Both the position numbers and the translations under genes were made by a program. The notes under the pieces were generated by a model. The model had not been told where the DNA came from. It saw only the letters and a program-made list of their open reading frames with translations, and searched no databases. DNA of 64,000 bases from WM-3-3 sp041660045. GTDB taxonomy: Bacteria > Pseudomonadota > Gammaproteobacteria > Methylococcales > Methylomonadaceae. Shown here piece by piece: positions 55,356-64,000 of this stretch. The DNA lies in contig JBAZXA010000005.1 of the NCBI GenBank assembly GCA_041660045.1, forward strand, positions 1 to 64,000, given 5' to 3'. Every line of letters starts with the position of its first letter. Position 1 is the first letter of the stretch.

Positions 55356-58109
55356 ATGCTGCAACAATCTGAAAAACGCCTGGTCCTTGTTGACGGTTCA
55401 TCATTTTTATTTAGGGCTTACCATGCCATACCACCGTTAACCAGCCCACAAGGCTTGCCCACCAATGCCATACATGGCGTCACCAATATGCTGAGAAAAT
55501 TAATCGCTGATTATCATAGCGATTACATTACAGTGGTATTTGACGCGCCAGGCAAAACCTTCCGCAATGATTTATACGACCAGTACAAAGCCAATCGCCC
55601 ACCCATGCCAGATGATTTACGGGTACAAATAGAACCCTTGCACAATATGATCCGGGCCATGGGCTTGCCGCTTATCATGGAAGCCAATATTGAAGCCGAT
55701 GACGTTTTGGGTATCTTGGCCTTACACGCAGTGCAACAAGGCTATCAGGTGATCATTTCAACAGGTGATAAAGATATGGCGCAACTGGTTAATGACCAGA
55801 TTATTCTAGAAAACACCATGACCAACACACGTTTGGACGTGCAAGGCGTAATCAATAAATTCGGGGTAAGACCGGATCAAATTATTGATTACCTGGCCTT
55901 GATTGGTGACACCGTAGACAATATTCCTGGGGTGCCAAAAGTTGGCCCGAAAACGGCTGCCAAATGGCTGGACGAATATCAAACCCTAGAAAACTTAATC
56001 GCACATGCAGATGATATAAAAGGCAAAATTGGTGAAAACCTACGTGCTAGCCTAGACCAATTGGCCTTGTCGAAACAACTGACGACCATCCGCTGTGACT
56101 TGCCCTTGCCTTATGATATGGAAGACCTAAAGCAGCAGCCCATGGACAAAGCCGAATTGAAAAACTTGTTGGCAGAATATGGTTTTTCTACCTGGCTAAA
56201 AATTCTCGACGCGACACCTGCCGAAAACCCAGCTGTCGACAACTCGGCTAATGACAAAACACCAATACCCATATTACCGCTTGCAGATTCAGCAGCCCTT
56301 AACACAGAATATGAAATGGTTTTAACCGAGGCACAGTTTAAACACTGGCTAAACCAGCTTACCGAGGCTGAATTATTTGCTTTTGATACCGAGACCACTA
56401 GCCTTGATTACAATAAAGCCCAAATTGTCGGGGTATCCTTTGCTGTCAGCCCTGGCAAAGCCGCCTATGTGCCTCTGGCGCACGCTTACCCGGGCGTGCC
56501 AGAGCAATTGGATCGCGCCATTATCCTGGAAAAACTTCGCCCTATCCTTGAAGACCCTAGCCATGCCAAAGTTGGGCAAAACTTAAAATATGATGCCCAT
56601 GTGCTAACCAACCATGGCATAACATTAAGCGGTATTGCCCACGACACCATGCTGGAATCTTATGTCTTTAACAGTACAGCCAGCAAACACAATATGGACG
56701 ATTTGGCAAAAAAATATCTATCGGTGGATACCATCCATTACGAAGATGTTGCCGGTAAAGGTGCCAAGCAAATCAATTTTGCCGAAGTCCCACTTGAACT
56801 AGCCACACCCTACGCTGCAGAAGACGCTGATATCACCCTAAGGTTACACCAGTTATTCATGGCTAAGCTGCAACAAACACCTAGCTTATATCAGCTTTAT
56901 ACTGATATTGAGATGCCACTGTTGACGGTACTTACCCGTATTGAACATAACGGTGTCTTGATTGATACTGGCATGCTAAACCAGCAAAGCTTAGAATTGG
57001 CCAACCAAATTTCTGCCCTAGAACAAGCGGCCCATAATATGGCAGGACACTCGTTTAATTTAGGGTCGCCCAAACAAATTCAAGAGATTCTTTACGACCA
57101 GCAAAAACTGCCTATCTTAAAAAAAACCCCCAAAGGCCAACCCTCTACGGAAGAATCGGTGTTACAAGAATTGGCCTTGGAATATCCGCTACCTAAATTA
57201 ATTATAGAACACCGAGGGCTCAGCAAGCTTAAATCCACTTATACCGATAAACTGCCTTTGCAGGTAGATGATAAAACAGGCCGCGTCCACACCTCATACC
57301 AGCAGGCGGTGGCCGCTACCGGACGGCTGTCGTCCACCGACCCGAACTTACAAAACATCCCGGTGCGCAGTGCCGAAGGCCGTAAAATCCGACAAGCATT
57401 TATTGCCCCGGAAGGCTTTAAGTTAGTTGCAGCGGATTACTCACAAATTGAACTGCGCATAATGGCGCATTTATCAGCCGATGCCGGTTTGTTACAGGCT
57501 TTTAGTGCTGGGGAAGACATCCACCGCGCCACCGCTGCTGAAGTATTTGGAGTTGCACCCGAGCTGGTAACCGCCGACTTACGCCGCTCTGCCAAAGCCA
57601 TTAATTTCGGCTTGATTTATGGAATGTCTTCTTTTGGTCTAGCACAACAACTGGGCTTATCGCGGCAACAAGCGCAATCTTATATCGATTTATATTTTTC
57701 CCGTTACCCCGGTGTTAAACACTATATGGATAACATCCGCCAATTAGCGCGCGAACAAGGTTATGTGGAAACCTTGTTTGGGCGACGTCTTTACTTGCCC
57801 GATATTCTTTCGCGCAACGCTTCCGTCCGTCAATACGCCGAGCGTACGGCGATTAACGCGCCTATGCAAGGCACAGCCGCCGATATCATCAAACGCGCCA
57901 TGATAACCACCGACCAATGGTTGCTTCAAGCACAATCCAGCACCAAAATCATCATGCAAGTGCATGACGAACTGGTTTTTGAAATTGCCCTTGAAAATTT
58001 AGACAGCCATTGCACAATTATTAAACAGCTCATGTGCTCGGCAGCAGAACTTGCCGTACCATTAATTGTTGACGTTGGTGTAGGCAATAATTGGGATGAG
58101 GCGCACTAA
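55356..58109 (+). CDS. polA: DNA polymerase I
   Basis: A 917-residue polymerase with three parts: 5'-3' exonuclease (about 8-290; LVDGSSFLFRAYHA), 3'-5' proofreading exonuclease (about 325-510; FDTETTSLDY with the catalytic acidic pair), and the polymerase domain (about 530-917; motif A VAADYSQIELR, motif B RRSAKAINFGLIYG, motif C QVHDELVFE). All three active sites look intact. It removes RNA primers and fills gaps. I chose ATG 55356 over TTG 55347. A structured segment follows (58160-58298). Confidence 0.97.
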   Translation: MLQQSEKRLVLVDGSSFLFRAYHAIPPLTSPQGLPTNAIHGVTNMLRKLIADYHSDYITVVFDAPGKTFRNDLYDQYKANRPPMPDDLRVQIEPLHNMIRAMGLPLIMEANIEADDVLGILALHAVQQGYQVIISTGDKDMAQLVNDQIILENTMTNTRLDVQGVINKFGVRPDQIIDYLALIGDTVDNIPGVPKVGPKTAAKWLDEYQTLENLIAHADDIKGKIGENLRASLDQLALSKQLTTIRCDLPLPYDMEDLKQQPMDKAELKNLLAEYGFSTWLKILDATPAENPAVDNSANDKTPIPILPLADSAALNTEYEMVLTEAQFKHWLNQLTEAELFAFDTETTSLDYNKAQIVGVSFAVSPGKAAYVPLAHAYPGVPEQLDRAIILEKLRPILEDPSHAKVGQNLKYDAHVLTNHGITLSGIAHDTMLESYVFNSTASKHNMDDLAKKYLSVDTIHYEDVAGKGAKQINFAEVPLELATPYAAEDADITLRLHQLFMAKLQQTPSLYQLYTDIEMPLLTVLTRIEHNGVLIDTGMLNQQSLELANQISALEQAAHNMAGHSFNLGSPKQIQEILYDQQKLPILKKTPKGQPSTEESVLQELALEYPLPKLIIEHRGLSKLKSTYTDKLPLQVDDKTGRVHTSYQQAVAATGRLSSTDPNLQNIPVRSAEGRKIRQAFIAPEGFKLVAADYSQIELRIMAHLSADAGLLQAFSAGEDIHRATAAEVFGVAPELVTADLRRSAKAINFGLIYGMSSFGLAQQLGLSRQQAQSYIDLYFSRYPGVKHYMDNIRQLAREQGYVETLFGRRLYLPDILSRNASVRQYAERTAINAPMQGTAADIIKRAMITTDQWLLQAQSSTKIIMQVHDELVFEIALENLDSHCTIIKQLMCSAAELAVPLIVDVGVGNNWDEAH

Positions 58110-58159
58110 TTAAGCTTGGCCAAAATTAATTTATTTTTTAAAAAATAATGCGCTTGCTT

Positions 58160-58187
58160 GAACTTTATAACACAAGCAAACTCTTAA
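58160..58187 (+). promoter_or_regulatory. candidate sigma-E-type promoter after polA
   Basis: GAACTT at 58160-58165 and TCTTAA at 58182-58187 are spaced by 16 bases, near the extracytoplasmic-stress consensus GAACTT-N16-TCTGA. It would start a transcript near 58193, upstream of two hairpins and a terminator. The -10 is not perfect. Confidence 0.4.
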
Positions 58188-58192
58188 CTACG

Positions 58193-58298
58193 TGCACATC
58201 ATCTTTGATGTTCTCATCAGCTTGACAATCCCCCTTTTTGTCAATGCTTGATCCCCCTCGAGCCCCACAGTCTTATGTTTGACTTCTGGGGCTTTTTT
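58193..58298 (+). ncRNA. candidate small RNA between polA and the HDOD gene (Spot 42/ErsA position)
   Basis: A segment of about 105 bases with three hairpins and no open frame. Hairpin 1: ACATCA-TCTT-TGATGT (58196-58211). Hairpin 2: TTGACAA / TTGTCAA around a pyrimidine loop with CCCCC (58222-58244). Between hairpin 2 and hairpin 3 is a C-rich linker (GATCCCCCTCGA). Hairpin 3 is a terminator. The layout and the place right after polA recall Spot 42 and ErsA, whose terminator is also a GCCCCA...TGGGGC stem. Exposed C-rich loops could pair with ribosome-binding sites. Sequence homology is not claimed; an alternative is a long polA 3' end. Confidence 0.5.
58261..58298 (+). terminator. strong rho-independent terminator after polA
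   Basis: AGCCCCA and TGGGGCT form a perfect 7-bp outer stem, AGTC/GACT an inner one; six T follow (58293-58298). Confidence 0.9.
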
Positions 58299-58355
58299 AT
58301 TGCAAATTTTTATCGAGGCTATGCTATGATCTTAATTTGTTGATTATGCTCGCGC

Positions 58356-59204
58356 ATGGCACTAACCAAAACAGACCAACTTATTGCTTATGTTGATAAA
58401 ATGCCTGCTTTCCCAAAAAGCGTGCAAAAAATCGTATCATTAACGTCTGACCTCAATGCCTCAGCAAAAGAAATCGTCCGGGTTATTGAATGCGACCCAG
58501 TGATGACAGTAAGGGTATTAAAAGCGATTAACTCAGCGGCTTATGGCTTACCCCATAAAATTACCTCAGTACAGCGCGCCGTCGTCCATATTGGCTTAAA
58601 CACAATAAAAAACATAGCTTTGGGTGTAGCCGCCATGGGCATGTTACAAACTAAAAATAACGCAAACTTTAATATTGAAGACTTTCTTTTGCATGCCTTA
58701 ACCACAGCATCCATCAGCAGGGCCTTAGCCGAACGCTTAGGCTTAAGCCAATCAGAATGCAGCGATTGCTTTGTTGCTGGTTTATTACACGATTTTGGTA
58801 AAGTGGTATTTGCTGAGTTTTTGGCTGACGAGTTTAAGGCCGCCATAGAACACGCCAAAATGTCTGGCTCTAATTTAGCTTATTCGGAAGTCGAGTATAT
58901 AGGTTTTGACCATGCCTATACCGGTAAAATTCTAGCCGAAAAATGGCAACTTTCCCCCATATTAACGGAAGTGATTGCGCATCATCATGATAACTCAGGT
59001 CATGCAAATGCCTTAGCGGATTGTGTGTTTACCGCCAATCAAATCAGCAAACAATTAGGTTTGGGTGATGGTGGCAATCCAGTAATTGAACCGATCTCAG
59101 AAACCGTATTTAAACGCTTTGGCACTGATCCTGAAACCTTAATCTCAGCCCTGGGTGACTTAGCCTCACTCAAAGCTGAAACCCATGCATTTATCCGAAC
59201 CTAA
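58356..59204 (+). CDS. HDOD-domain signalling protein
   Basis: A 282-residue protein made of one HDOD domain (about 10-210) and a helical tail. Typical stretches are MPAFPKSVQKIVSL, ECDPVMTVRVLKAINSAAYG, a HD pair in LLHDFGKVVFAE, and HHHDNSG. HDOD proteins are regulatory, tied to motility, c-di-GMP and stress, and usually lack enzymatic activity. It is separated from polA by a terminator and lies 15 bases before the metallo-beta-lactamase-fold gene, so these two are probably an operon. Confidence 0.9.
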   Translation: MALTKTDQLIAYVDKMPAFPKSVQKIVSLTSDLNASAKEIVRVIECDPVMTVRVLKAINSAAYGLPHKITSVQRAVVHIGLNTIKNIALGVAAMGMLQTKNNANFNIEDFLLHALTTASISRALAERLGLSQSECSDCFVAGLLHDFGKVVFAEFLADEFKAAIEHAKMSGSNLAYSEVEYIGFDHAYTGKILAEKWQLSPILTEVIAHHHDNSGHANALADCVFTANQISKQLGLGDGGNPVIEPISETVFKRFGTDPETLISALGDLASLKAETHAFIRT

Positions 59205-59219
59205 TCCTTAATCCTAACT

Positions 59220-60101
59220 ATGCGATTTAAATTTTGGGGCGTCAGAGGCTCTATCGCAACTCCTGGCGCCAGCACTGTCAAATATGGTGGTAACACCACT
59301 TGTATTGAAATACGCACTGATGATAATGATCTCATCATCTTAGATGCAGGCACTGGCATCCATACCCTCGCACAAAGCCTGTTGAAAGAACTCCCGATAA
59401 TAGCCCATATTTTCATTACCCACACGCATTGGGACCATATCCAAGGCCTGCCCTTTTTTATCCCCATATTTATTCCCGGAAACCACATTAATATTTATGG
59501 CGGACAAGACCCTGTTACCCACGAGAATATCAATCGGGCACTCTCCATTCAACTACAATACAGTTACTTTCCAATTAGGGAAGCCCAACTTAATGCCCGG
59601 ATTACCCACCACACCATTTTACCCGGCGAACCAATACATATCGGTAAGGCGTGCATTACCCCCATCGTCTTAAACCATCCCGTATTAAATTTTGGCTATC
59701 GTATAGATTGTGACGGCCAATCCCTCTTTTTTACCGGGGATTATGAACCACAAAGCAATATTTATGACCCAGAAGATCAAGAGTTTGCTGAATTTGAAGC
59801 CCATATCGCCAGTGTTCGTTTAGCGGTAATTGCCGCCATGCAAGGCGCCGATGCATTAATCATAGACTCACCCTATACCGATGCCGAATATGCCCACAAA
59901 AAGGGCTGGGGACATGGCAATTACAGCGCATCCATCAAATTGGCACAGGCAGCCCAGGTAAAAAAACTTTATATTACCCACCATGAACCTACCCGCAGCG
60001 ATACTGAACTGGATGCCATTTATCAAAATTTGATGCAGCAAAATCCAAATTTAGATTTTAAATTATTATTTGCTCAAGAAGGCGTGGAAATTTCGCTGTG
60101 A
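59220..60101 (+). CDS. metallo-beta-lactamase-fold hydrolase
   Basis: A 293-residue protein with metal motif HTHWDH at 68-73, further ligands in LNHPVLNFGYR, TGDYEP and a C-terminal ITHHEPTRSD. The start FWGVRGSIATPG and KYGGNTTCIEI is typical of the group related to cyclic-nucleotide phosphodiesterases. The substrate is unknown. It is probably co-transcribed with the HDOD gene, and its end overlaps the end of engB by 28 bases in convergent orientation. Confidence 0.9.
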   Translation: MRFKFWGVRGSIATPGASTVKYGGNTTCIEIRTDDNDLIILDAGTGIHTLAQSLLKELPIIAHIFITHTHWDHIQGLPFFIPIFIPGNHINIYGGQDPVTHENINRALSIQLQYSYFPIREAQLNARITHHTILPGEPIHIGKACITPIVLNHPVLNFGYRIDCDGQSLFFTGDYEPQSNIYDPEDQEFAEFEAHIASVRLAVIAAMQGADALIIDSPYTDAEYAHKKGWGHGNYSASIKLAQAAQVKKLYITHHEPTRSDTELDAIYQNLMQQNPNLDFKLLFAQEGVEISL

Positions 60102-60706
60102 TCTAAACATTGCTTGGCAAATAGCTGATCCAAGGCATGATGTGCCTCATCAATCCCGGTTTTTTTAAGAGCAGAAAATAATTGTAAAGATAAGGCAAAA
60201 CTCATTTCCATCAACTGTTTTTGCACACTTAATAAGGTGCCTTTTGCTGCACCAAAGGTTAGCTTATCAGCCTTAGTCAATAAAATATGCAAGGCTAAAC
60301 CGGTATGTTCACACCATTCCACCATCTGCCAATCGAACTCGGTCAAAGGATGCCTGACATCCATCACCAACACGATACCACACAAGGATTTACGTTCCGC
60401 CAAGTAGTTTTCCATCATCTCATGCCACTGGGTTTTAACTTCCACCGGCACTTTGGCATAACCATAACCTGGCAAGTCGACTATACGTTGTTGTTCAGAC
60501 ACTGAAAAAAAATTAAGCATTTGTGTACGGCCTGGTGTTTTACTTGTTCTAGCCAATGCTTTTTGCCGTGTTATCGCATTGATGGCACTGGATTTACCGG
60601 CATTTGAACGGCCGGCAAAAGCGACTTCCGCACCTTGATCTAAGGGTGCGTTCCGGATATGGGGCGAACTGTTAAGAAATTTAGTCTGATGATAAATTGG
60701 ATTCAT
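60074..60706 (-). CDS. engB: ribosome-biogenesis GTPase EngB (YihA/YsxC)
   Basis: A 210-residue essential GTPase of 50S subunit assembly. G1 is GRSNAGKSS (32-40), G2 is in PGRTQMLNFF, G3 is DLPGYGYA, and G4 is LLTKADKL. The length is normal. In enterics and Pseudomonas it is also close to polA with an sRNA gene between; here two other genes lie between too. Confidence 0.95.
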   Translation of the reverse strand: MNPIYHQTKFLNSSPHIRNAPLDQGAEVAFAGRSNAGKSSAINAITRQKALARTSKTPGRTQMLNFFSVSEQQRIVDLPGYGYAKVPVEVKTQWHEMMENYLAERKSLCGIVLVMDVRHPLTEFDWQMVEWCEHTGLALHILLTKADKLTFGAAKGTLLSVQKQLMEMSFALSLQLFSALKKTGIDEAHHALDQLFAKQCLDHSEISTPS

Positions 60707-60816
60707 CGCTGTCTCGCTTCATGGCTTTAGTTAGAGTAGAATTCGGCTATTAGCAGCCAAATGTTATAATTCTAAAGGTTGCAGCCTAAATGACCTAATT
60801 CCGACAGGGGAAAGCG

Positions 60817-61512
60817 ATGAATAAAAATTTGCTGGCAGTGATGGTTAGCCTAGCCTTGACCAATACCACTCATGTCTTGCATGCCGAAGGTAATATTAAT
60901 GCCGGCAAAGAAAAGACCGCCTCTTGCTCCGGCTGCCATGGCGCAGAAGGTAACAGTTCCAGTCCTAACTTCCCTAAACTTGCCCAACAAAACCCCTCCT
61001 ATCTAAAACAACAACTAGTCGCTTTTAAAGTAGGCAGCCGTAAAGACATCATGATGTCAACTATGGCAAAAGGATTATCCGATACTGATATGGCTGATAT
61101 TGCAGCTTATTACGGCGCACAAAAAATTTCACCAAACCCGATGCCGGTTTTAGCGGCAGCTGCTGATGAAGATGATGACGAAAACAGCGATGAACAATCA
61201 AGCATAGACAAAAAAGCGCCAAAATCTATAGAGGACCTCATCAAAGAGGGCAGCAACTTGTATCGTAACGGTAACTTAAAAAGTGATGTTTCTGCTTGCA
61301 TCGCCTGCCATGGGCCGCACGGTGAAGGCAACAAACCCGCTGCTTTTCCAGCTTTACACGCCCAACATGCTGAATACCTCATTAAAACCCTCAGCGATTT
61401 TAAATCGGGTGCCCGCACCACGAACCCCGATAATATGATGCACATGATTGCTAAAAAAATGACCTCTGAGGAAATAAAAGCAGTCGCTTATCGAATTTCA
61501 ATGATGAAATGA
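60817..61512 (+). CDS. cytochrome c4-type dihaem protein
   Basis: A 231-residue periplasmic protein: signal peptide cleaved after LHA (about residue 23), two c-type haem sites CSGCH (37-41) and CIACH (161-165), and Met ligands likely in DIMMSTMAKGLSD and DNMMHMIAKKMT. It carries electrons to terminal oxidases. Between the two haem domains there is an acidic stretch (116-133; DEDDDENSDEQSS) that most c4 proteins lack. It follows engB divergently and precedes dsbA, as in Pseudomonas. Confidence 0.93.
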   Translation: MNKNLLAVMVSLALTNTTHVLHAEGNINAGKEKTASCSGCHGAEGNSSSPNFPKLAQQNPSYLKQQLVAFKVGSRKDIMMSTMAKGLSDTDMADIAAYYGAQKISPNPMPVLAAAADEDDDENSDEQSSIDKKAPKSIEDLIKEGSNLYRNGNLKSDVSACIACHGPHGEGNKPAAFPALHAQHAEYLIKTLSDFKSGARTTNPDNMMHMIAKKMTSEEIKAVAYRISMMK

Positions 61513-61651
61513 TGTCTTCACTGAAGGCTATAGCTTGCCAGCTGCTTTATTTAATCTTTTTTGGATTAAAAACAAAATAGTTTACTGAGATTTGATTTTT
61601 TTAAGCTTACAGCTATTCTTAATTTTAGATTGCTGTGCAAACTTAGCCTAA

Positions 61652-61679
61652 TGGCTCCCTTTGTGGTTTTGGGGAGCCA
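61652..61679 (+). terminator. hairpin between cytochrome c4 and dsbA
   Basis: A perfect 8-bp stem TGGCTCCC / GGGAGCCA with a 12-base loop is followed by ATGTTTT. It may end the cytochrome transcript; the T-run is short and interrupted. Confidence 0.5.
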
Positions 61680-61756
61680 ATGTTTTCCTAGTGTAGGCCT
61701 GTCTTGGTTCCACACGCTTAAAATAATTAGTTAAAAATAATTAAATGGAGAAAAAC

Positions 61757-62377
61757 ATGATAAAAAAGTTTGCCCAATCTAGCGTATTCCTATTATTAAT
61801 TTTTTGCGCTAGTCTACTTAGGGCAGAAACCTCCGGCTATGAAACCTTGTCACCCGCCCAGCCGACTCATGACCCCGCTAAAGTAGAAGTAATTGAGTTT
61901 TTTTGGTATGGCTGCCCACATTGCTATGCTTTTGAACCTAGCTTAGAGAAATGGGTAAAAAGCCTACCGGCCAATGTAGAATTCATCCGTCAACCCACCA
62001 TATTTAATAGTGTTTGGGGTAAGCATGCTAAAGCTTATTTTACTGCTGAAGCATTGGCTGTTGTAGATAAAGTCCATCAGGATTTTTTTGAAGCGATACA
62101 AACCAAAAAACAAAAGCTTGAAACTGAAGAACAACTAGCTAAGTTTTTTGCTGAACATGGTGTCAAGGAAGCGGATTTCCATACTGCTTTTAACTCTTTT
62201 GCGGTCGATGCCAAAATGCGCCAAGCAGCTACCTTACCCGCACGCTATGGCATTACCGGCGTCCCTGCCGTAGTTATTAATGGTAAATACAAAACCAACG
62301 GTTCCCTAGCCGGTTCCCATGAAAAAATGATAGAGGTCATGGATAAGCTTATCCATGATGAAAGCAAAACAAAATAA
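61757..62377 (+). CDS. dsbA: thiol:disulfide interchange protein DsbA
   Basis: A 206-residue periplasmic oxidase that introduces disulfides. The signal peptide is cleaved near residue 22 (LLRA); the active site is CPHC at 53-56 in FFWYGCPHCYAF; the cis-Pro loop is GVPAVVING. ATG 61757 follows GGAGAAAAAC; the ATG at 61745 lies inside the ribosome-binding region. It is 6 bases from the downstream diguanylate cyclase gene, a pairing also seen in Pseudomonas. Confidence 0.95.
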   Translation: MIKKFAQSSVFLLLIFCASLLRAETSGYETLSPAQPTHDPAKVEVIEFFWYGCPHCYAFEPSLEKWVKSLPANVEFIRQPTIFNSVWGKHAKAYFTAEALAVVDKVHQDFFEAIQTKKQKLETEEQLAKFFAEHGVKEADFHTAFNSFAVDAKMRQAATLPARYGITGVPAVVINGKYKTNGSLAGSHEKMIEVMDKLIHDESKTK

Positions 62378-62383
62378 CGCCGC

Positions 62384-63925
62384 ATGAAAAAACCTACCTT
62401 ACTGCATGAAGATGGCGATTGGAAAGCCAAATTCCTAAACCTTTCCGATCGTCATAGTAAAGCAGTCGAAAATTTGGAAGACAAACAGGAATTGCTGTGT
62501 AAAACCATTGTCAAGCTTACCTTTGCCATATCCGATTTTGATCCTGAAATTGACCAGCACATGGTTATGCTGCGTGAACATCTAAAAAACGGTATTCAAG
62601 ATCAGCAAATTAAATCTGAGCTGAATGAGCTGACCAACACCTTAGCCCGCATCAACAATACCAATAACAAGCCCAAAGCACTAGACACGTCCTTGCTATT
62701 CGACTTTTTACTACGCCAATACGCCGACACGCCACAAGAACAAAGCCTATTACAACTAATACAGGCCTCCGAGCAAACACCGTACTACGACTCATCTAGC
62801 TTATTTATCAATTTACTGAATATATTGCATGAAGAAGCCCCTATAAACCTAGCGCTAACAGATCCGAATAAACCCCAAATTGATGCCGATAGCATCAAAA
62901 AACTGCTGCTGCAATTAATGGATGGTATAGATGTACCTGAACTATTTCTAGATCAAGCATTAAGTTTAAAACAGCAGTTGCTTGATCCCAAAAGCACAAT
63001 CCCCTTGGAAGCCATGCTTGATCGGTTTGTTACTTTGGTTCTAAAAATTAAGCAACATGTCCAAAAAGAACAACTGGAAATTGATAAGTTTTTATCGAAT
63101 TTGACAATACGGCTTAATGACCTCGGTAGCGCTATTACAGGGACTAGTTCTGCTGTCATGCAAGCCTCTATTGAACGGAACAAACTAGACCAATCGGTCT
63201 CAGAACAAATGAAAGCATTGCAAGAGGATTCAATCCTGGCTACCAAGCTTGAACCATTACAAGAAATAATCAACATCAAGCTCAGCCAAATTGCCCAAGA
63301 AATTGCCGATAACAATCAGTACGAAACAAAGCAGCGTAATAAATCCCAAGAACAATTGGATGCCCTGACGGTAAAAATTAAACAAATGGAAAGCGAATCG
63401 GCAGAGTTAAAATCTAAATTACAAATAGCCGAAACGCAAGCTATGAAGGATGCCCTCACTGGCTTACCGAATCGCTTAGCCTATGAAGAACAACTGGACT
63501 TGGCATTTTCCCACTGGCAACGCACAGGCTCAAGCTTTAGCTTGATCATATTTGATGTGGACCACTTCAAAGCCATAAATGACCGTTTCGGCCATAAAGC
63601 AGGCGATAAAGCCCTAATTATTATTGCTAAGCAATTAGCACACAATTGCCGTAAATCTGATTTTCTCGGCCGTATTGGTGGTGAGGAATTTGTTATGCTG
63701 CTAGCAGATACCGAAAAAACACAAGCTTTAAAATTGGCTGACCAGCTGCGCTTGATTGTGGAAAAAACCCGGTTTAATGCCAACGGTTCTGCTATCAATA
63801 TTACGATCTCCTGTGGTATAGCTGAATTTACCACTAACGACAACTTTGATACGGTTTTTGAACGCGCCGATCAGGCACTATACCAAGCCAAGCAACAAGG
63901 CCGTAACCAATGCTGCATTAATTGA
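62384..63925 (+). CDS. cytoplasmic diguanylate cyclase (GGEEF)
   Basis: A 513-residue protein without membrane segments. The N-terminal 340 residues are mainly helical and charged, with a coiled coil at about 300-350. The GGDEF domain starts near DALTGLPNR and has GGEEF at 432-436; an inhibitory I-site RKSD (423-426) sits five residues before it. It should make c-di-GMP and be limited by product. It is 6 bases after dsbA and in the position of a GGDEF gene downstream of dsbA in Pseudomonas. Confidence 0.92.
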   Translation: MKKPTLLHEDGDWKAKFLNLSDRHSKAVENLEDKQELLCKTIVKLTFAISDFDPEIDQHMVMLREHLKNGIQDQQIKSELNELTNTLARINNTNNKPKALDTSLLFDFLLRQYADTPQEQSLLQLIQASEQTPYYDSSSLFINLLNILHEEAPINLALTDPNKPQIDADSIKKLLLQLMDGIDVPELFLDQALSLKQQLLDPKSTIPLEAMLDRFVTLVLKIKQHVQKEQLEIDKFLSNLTIRLNDLGSAITGTSSAVMQASIERNKLDQSVSEQMKALQEDSILATKLEPLQEIINIKLSQIAQEIADNNQYETKQRNKSQEQLDALTVKIKQMESESAELKSKLQIAETQAMKDALTGLPNRLAYEEQLDLAFSHWQRTGSSFSLIIFDVDHFKAINDRFGHKAGDKALIIIAKQLAHNCRKSDFLGRIGGEEFVMLLADTEKTQALKLADQLRLIVEKTRFNANGSAINITISCGIAEFTTNDNFDTVFERADQALYQAKQQGRNQCCIN

Positions 63926-64000
63926 CTACCAAATTAAATCGTCAGGAATTTGATAATTTTTGTAGGCTTCTTCTATAACACTGTTTTCGGCTTCCGCCTC
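63926..64000 (-). CDS. C-terminal end of an unknown gene, cut by the window edge
   Basis: The minus strand is open from the window edge to TAG at 63926-63928. The 24 visible residues end NYQIPDDLIW and are acidic. It converges with the diguanylate cyclase gene. Too little is visible to name it. Confidence 0.5.
   Translation of the reverse strand, partial: EAEAENSVIEEAYKNYQIPDDLIW

Noticed and set aside
1..64000. Search for CRISPR arrays, tRNA or rRNA genes
   Set aside because: No regularly spaced direct repeats, tRNA-like ends or rRNA stretches were seen by eye.

Overview
The window looks like chromosomal DNA of a free-living gammaproteobacterium. The order glyQ-glyS-gmhB-plsC, the order aroQ-accB-accC-prmA-zinc-ribbon protein-rlmI-dusB-fis-purH-purD, and the neighbourhood polA ... 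engB / cytochrome c4-dsbA-GGDEF all resemble what I know of Pseudomonas-type genomes. Base composition is moderate and several small families would fit a Methylococcales-like methanotroph, but no methane-oxidation gene is present, so that placement is a guess. I saw no rRNA, tRNA or CRISPR array.

Layout. Positions 1-4100 are a decayed accessory strip. It holds two halves of an IS4-family element in opposite orientations, sharing a 22-bp inverted overlap. It also holds the tail of a second IS4 transposase, two copies of a roughly 68-bp inverted-repeat element plus a half copy, a small secreted protein, an FRG-domain protein and a frameshifted aspartyl-protease pseudogene. Positions 4200-11600 carry a bestrophin-like channel and a giant alpha-2-macroglobulin with an intact thioester motif, both on the minus strand. 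Positions 11.8-26.7 kb are housekeeping operons on the plus strand: glycyl-tRNA synthetase, heptose phosphatase and acyltransferase; then dehydroquinase, biotin carboxylase, PrmA, RlmI, DusB, Fis, PurH and PurD.

Positions 26.7-37.7 kb are on the minus strand: AlkB; a three-gene module of YfiR-like protein, GGDEF/EAL protein and TonB receptor; MsrB with an M18 aminopeptidase; an FMN reductase; DUF502; and phoBR with a readable Pho box. Then come a nucleoside deaminase, mscL, clpB with a near-perfect sigma-32 promoter, and a plus-strand operon of two DUF1538 membrane proteins, a P-II-like protein and a CBS protein. A cold-shock protein faces a TM2 protein that itself carries an N-terminal cold-shock-like segment. 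UspA, the ABC-F protein YheS and a type II NADH dehydrogenase-like enzyme follow on the minus strand.

Positions 49.8-64 kb hold DUF2782, a lipoprotein, DUF4105, a DUF898-M48 pair, polA, an HDOD protein, a metallo-beta-lactamase-fold protein, engB, cytochrome c4, dsbA and a GGEEF diguanylate cyclase. Between polA and the HDOD gene lies a structured intergenic segment: a sigma-E-like promoter, two hairpins with C-rich loops and linkers, and a strong terminator. It sits where Spot 42 (enterics) and ErsA (Pseudomonas) sit, and I propose it as an unannotated small RNA. The other most interesting items are the DUF1538-PII-CBS operon and the YfiR/c-di-GMP/TonB module.
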